From assembly GCA_002431915.1 (NCBI GenBank), contig DJEP01000026.1:74628-100643 (forward strand): a DNA stretch of 26,016 bases. The letters run 5' to 3'. Position numbers and translations under genes: made by a program. Positions within the stretch are counted from its first letter, which is position 1; every line of letters begins with the position of its first letter. Shown here one piece after another: positions 22,944 to 26,016 of this stretch. The notes beneath the pieces were generated by a model. It made no database searches. It saw only the letters and a list, made by a program, of their open reading frames with translations, and was not told the DNA's origin. This stretch comes from Lachnospiraceae bacterium UBA5895. Lineage in GTDB: Bacteria > Bacillota > Clostridia > Lachnospirales > Lachnospiraceae.

Positions 22944-24707
22944 TTATTCTTCCGGCTTTGCGGTAATTGCCAGATGCAGTTCGTCTAACTGCTTCTGCTC
23001 TACCGTACCCGGTGCTCCCATCATAATATCCATTGCGTTCTTGTTCATGGGGAAGGGAATAATCTCACGAATGCTTTCCTCTCCACAGATCAGCATGATC
23101 ATACGGTCTACGCCGGGAGCGATTCCTGCATGAGGGGGTGCTCCATAACAGAATGCATTGTACATGGCAGGGAACTTAGCCTTCACATCAGCCTCGCCTA
23201 AACCTACCAGTTCAAATGCCTTGATCATGATCTCCGGATCATGGTTTCTCACTGCACCGGAGGACAGCTCTACACCGTTGCAGACCAGATCGTACTGGTA
23301 TGCCAGGATCTCTAAGGGATCCTGATTGTTCAGCGCATCCATGCCACCCTGGGGCATGGAGAACGGGTTATGACAGAATTCCAGTTCTCCGGACTCTTCG
23401 CCGATCTCATACATCGGGAAATCAACGATCCAGCAGAATTCATAGCAATCTTTCTTCATATGTTTCTCACTGGCTGCACCCAGCAGTTTTCTGTAAACAC
23501 CCGCTGTCTTCTGTGCTTCCAGCTTCTTGCCTGCGGCAAGACCTACAAAATCACCGTTCTTAAGACCCAGTGCCTTGATGACTTCCTCTTTACGATCCTG
23601 TAAGAACTTGGAGATACCGCCTACGAACTCTCCGTTCTCATCCACACGGAACCAGAAGCCCTTGCGTGCGGTCTGTACCTCTACCTCTGCACAGATCGCA
23701 TCGATCTGCTTACGGGTAGCGGTGAAGCCGTCTACCACAACAGCCTTTACGGTCTGTCCCTCAAAAGCATCAAAGCCACACCCCTGCATTACTTCCGTAG
23801 CATCGGTCAGTACCAGATCAATACGCAGATCCGGCTTATCGGAACCGTACCTGTCCATGGCCTCCAGATAAGGAATCCGTACAAACGGAGCCCTGGAAGC
23901 TTCTTTATAAATACCGTACTTTTCAAATACGGGAGGAAGTACCTGCTCTACGATGGAAAAGACATCTTCCTGGGAAGCAAATGCCATCTCCATATCCAGC
24001 TGATAGAACTCTCCGGGAGAACGGTCTGCTCTCGCATCCTCATCACGGAAGCAGGGAGCGATCTGGAAATAACGGTCAAAACCGGATGCCATCAGGATCT
24101 GCTTGAACTGCTGGGGTGCCTGGGGCAGAGCGTAGAACTTGCCGGGGTGATTTCTGGCGGGAACCAGATAATCTCTTGCACCTTCCGGGGAAGAACAGGT
24201 CAGGATGGGGGTGGTGATCTCCATGAAGTTCAAAGCATACATTCTCTGACGCAGCTCTGCCACGATCTGGCTTCTCATCACGATGTTCTTCTTCATGTTC
24301 GGATTTCTCAGATCCAGATAACGGTATTTTAGACGGGCATTCTCGTCTGCATCCTTGGACTGATTGATTTCAAAAGGAAGTGCATTGTAGATACACTTTC
24401 CTAAAATCTCGATCTTGTCGGGCACTACTTCGATCTCTCCGGTAGGCAGGTTGGCATTTTTGCTGGAACGCTCTCTTACCACACCTTCCACGGAAATGGT
24501 GGATTCCTTGTTGATGCCATCCATCACGTTCATCATTTCTTCGGTCTCTACTACCAGCTGAGTGGTTCCGTAGAAATCACGCAGAATGACAAATCCGAGA
24601 TTCTTGCTGACTTTTCTCATGTTCTCGAACCAGCCGACCAGTGTGACTCTCTCACCGACGTTGCCGATCCGAAGTTCATTACAATTATGGGTTCTGGACT
24701 GAATCAT
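22944..24707 (-). CDS. aspS: Aspartyl-tRNA synthetase
   Basis: This is a class IIb synthetase charging tRNA-Asp (possibly also tRNA-Asn if Gln/Asn amidotransferase routes exist). At 587 residues it has the bacterial length. It has the N-terminal OB-fold anticodon domain (about 1-110), motif 2 FRDEDARADRSPGEFYQLDMEM, a bacterial GAD insertion domain (about 285-420), HNPFSMPQGG and motif 3 GIAPGVDRMIML near the end. The ATG at 24707 has AGGAG 8 nt upstream. It starts 26 nt after the hisS stop, so the two form the hisS-aspS operon common in Firmicutes. Confidence 0.98.
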   Translation of the reverse strand: MIQSRTHNCNELRIGNVGERVTLVGWFENMRKVSKNLGFVILRDFYGTTQLVVETEEMMNVMDGINKESTISVEGVVRERSSKNANLPTGEIEVVPDKIEILGKCIYNALPFEINQSKDADENARLKYRYLDLRNPNMKKNIVMRSQIVAELRQRMYALNFMEITTPILTCSSPEGARDYLVPARNHPGKFYALPQAPQQFKQILMASGFDRYFQIAPCFRDEDARADRSPGEFYQLDMEMAFASQEDVFSIVEQVLPPVFEKYGIYKEASRAPFVRIPYLEAMDRYGSDKPDLRIDLVLTDATEVMQGCGFDAFEGQTVKAVVVDGFTATRKQIDAICAEVEVQTARKGFWFRVDENGEFVGGISKFLQDRKEEVIKALGLKNGDFVGLAAGKKLEAQKTAGVYRKLLGAASEKHMKKDCYEFCWIVDFPMYEIGEESGELEFCHNPFSMPQGGMDALNNQDPLEILAYQYDLVCNGVELSSGAVRNHDPEIMIKAFELVGLGEADVKAKFPAMYNAFCYGAPPHAGIAPGVDRMIMLICGEESIREIIPFPMNKNAMDIMMGAPGTVEQKQLDELHLAITAKPEE

Positions 24708-24733
24708 TGCTTTTGCTCCTTCGTCTGTTGCTT

Positions 24734-25996
24734 TTATCTCTTTAATTCTTCCTTATAGAATTCCACGAATTCTTCGTAGCCTTCCTTATTCAGCTGTTCC
24801 TTCTGGAACTTCTTATTTTTATTCATGCGGGCTACCAGTACCTGGGTACCGTCCTTACGGGCTTCCTGTGCCTGTGCGATCACTTCACACAGTCTTTCGC
24901 CGCTGACACCCTTTTCGATCAGGTATGCAACCTGCTTCGGTCTCGTGGGCACCTTGAAGCCTCTCTCCATGAGCAGCATGATGATACGTTCAAAACCGAT
25001 GGAAAATCCACAGGCGGGCACATCATTGCCGGTGAACTTGCCTACCATCTTGTCATAACGTCCGCCGCCACCGCAGCTGCCGCCGAATTCCGGCATAGCG
25101 ATCTCAAAAATGGTTCCTGTATAATAGGACATGCCTCTTACCAGAGTGGCATCAAACACGATCTCGAAATCAGAAGCTTTGGTGGCTCTGACACTGTCCA
25201 TGATCTCCCGGAGACTCTGAGCGATCTCCGGCTCCAAAAATCCCTCCAGGGTATCTGCCAGATATGCCACACCGTCCTCAGCACACTCCAGACCCTTGAA
25301 CAGTTCCAGATACTTGTCCACACAAGCTTTATCAAAACCGTTCTCCAAAAGCTCTGCTTCCACACCCTCCAGACCGATCTTGTCCATCTTGTCCAGAGTA
25401 ATGAATACGCTGTCATAGGACTCCTCGGGGAATCCGCTGTAAGCAGCCATTGCTTTCAGAATACGGCGCTCATTGATACGGATCTGGAAATTTTTGAATC
25501 CAAGCTTCCCCAGTGTGGTGGTGGTCGCCAGGATCAGTTCGATCTCCGCTAAGTTGGAAGGCTCGCCGAGAATATCAATATCGCACTGCATAAACTGACG
25601 ATATCTTCCTCTTTGGGGTCTGTCCGCTCTCCATACGTTGCCCATCTGCAATGCTTTAAAAGGAGAAGGCAGGGATGCGGCATTGTTGGAATAATAGCGT
25701 ACCAGGGGTACGGTCAGGTCATAACGCAGACCACTGTCCACAACCTCTTCCTCTGTGGTTGCCGCTGCCACGTTCAGCTTTTCGCCACGCTTTAAAATCT
25801 TGAAGATCAGCTTCTCATTGTCGCCGCCCTGTTTACTGCTTAAGTTCGCAATATTTTCCACACAGGGAGTCTCAATGGAAGTAAAACCGAACTTGCCATA
25901 GGTATCCTTGATCACGCTGATGACGTAATCACGGATCTGCATCTCCTCCGGCAGGATATCTTTCATGCCCGTTGTGGGCTTCTTGCTAAGTGCCAT
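24734..25996 (-). CDS. hisS: Histidyl-tRNA synthetase
   Basis: This class IIa synthetase charges tRNA-His. Its 420 residues are normal. Visible are PTTGMKDILPEEM at the N-terminus, motif 2 GNVWRADRPQRGRYRQFMQCDIDI, the histidine-specific LVRGMSYYTGTIFE (most bacteria have RGLDYY), GGGGRYDKMVG and motif 3 GFSIGFERIIMLL. A C-terminal anticodon domain follows. The ATG at 25996 has AAGG about 10 nt upstream; only 20 bp of upstream DNA are in the window, so promoter or T-box control cannot be judged. It leads the cluster hisS-aspS-PPTase. Confidence 0.97.
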   Translation of the reverse strand: MALSKKPTTGMKDILPEEMQIRDYVISVIKDTYGKFGFTSIETPCVENIANLSSKQGGDNEKLIFKILKRGEKLNVAAATTEEEVVDSGLRYDLTVPLVRYYSNNAASLPSPFKALQMGNVWRADRPQRGRYRQFMQCDIDILGEPSNLAEIELILATTTTLGKLGFKNFQIRINERRILKAMAAYSGFPEESYDSVFITLDKMDKIGLEGVEAELLENGFDKACVDKYLELFKGLECAEDGVAYLADTLEGFLEPEIAQSLREIMDSVRATKASDFEIVFDATLVRGMSYYTGTIFEIAMPEFGGSCGGGGRYDKMVGKFTGNDVPACGFSIGFERIIMLLMERGFKVPTRPKQVAYLIEKGVSGERLCEVIAQAQEARKDGTQVLVARMNKNKKFQKEQLNKEGYEEFVEFYKEELKR

Positions 25997-26016
25997 GGTT
26001 TTCTACCCTTCCGCTC

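Overview
The window looks like a chromosomal segment of a spore-forming Lachnospiraceae-type Firmicute. The evidence is moderate GC content, strong TTGACA/TATAAT-type promoters, GGAGG-type ribosome binding sites, a CIRCE operator, a SleC-type spore cortex lytic enzyme, a hisS-aspS gene pair and clostridial-style protein variants. The assignment is by gene content and style only; no species can be named from the sequence alone. Almost every gene is on the minus strand. The exceptions are one acyltransferase and a tRNA-Gly.

Reading each block in the direction of transcription (minus strand), from the right edge: hisS, aspS, an Sfp-type phosphopantetheinyl transferase and a heterodimeric ABC exporter pair (25996 to 18575) form one closely spaced cluster, ending in a clear intrinsic terminator inside a 150-bp multi-hairpin element (18430-18579). 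Next comes an 805-bp gene-free stretch holding a near-consensus orphan promoter and a purine-rich stretch with no credible ORF that may be a new small RNA. It is followed by a membrane-anchored NagZ/GH3-like protein that has lost its catalytic residues and by a tiny membrane protein. The 776-bp stretch 15415-16190 holds tRNA-Gly(GCC) with promoter and terminator, a 13-bp duplication of the tRNA 3' end, a strong hairpin and a tandem array of 52-bp palindromic units.

The acyltransferase (14347-15414, plus) is divergent from a long minus-strand series: TPR-GGDEF diguanylate cyclase, ABC exporter, beta-CASP metallo-beta-lactamase RNA nuclease, thymidylate synthase, dihydrofolate reductase and a three-helix membrane protein. 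thyA and folA form the dTMP/folate module. Then come ilvE, a PpiC-type lipoprotein foldase, htpG preceded by a perfect CIRCE element, and the SleC-like protein. The left edge (1-313) is a gene-free, hairpin-rich repeat region related to the end of the 52-bp array.

Most coding content is housekeeping. The unusual material is between the genes: several families of palindromic repeats, one with apparently compensating arm changes, a candidate stable RNA, and a possible integration scar at tRNA-Gly. Within genes, the most unusual points are the NagZ-like pseudoenzyme, a dihydrofolate reductase without the usual active-site Trp, a phi3T/B. subtilis-type ThyA between two copies of a short palindrome, and HtpG with two acidic insertions.
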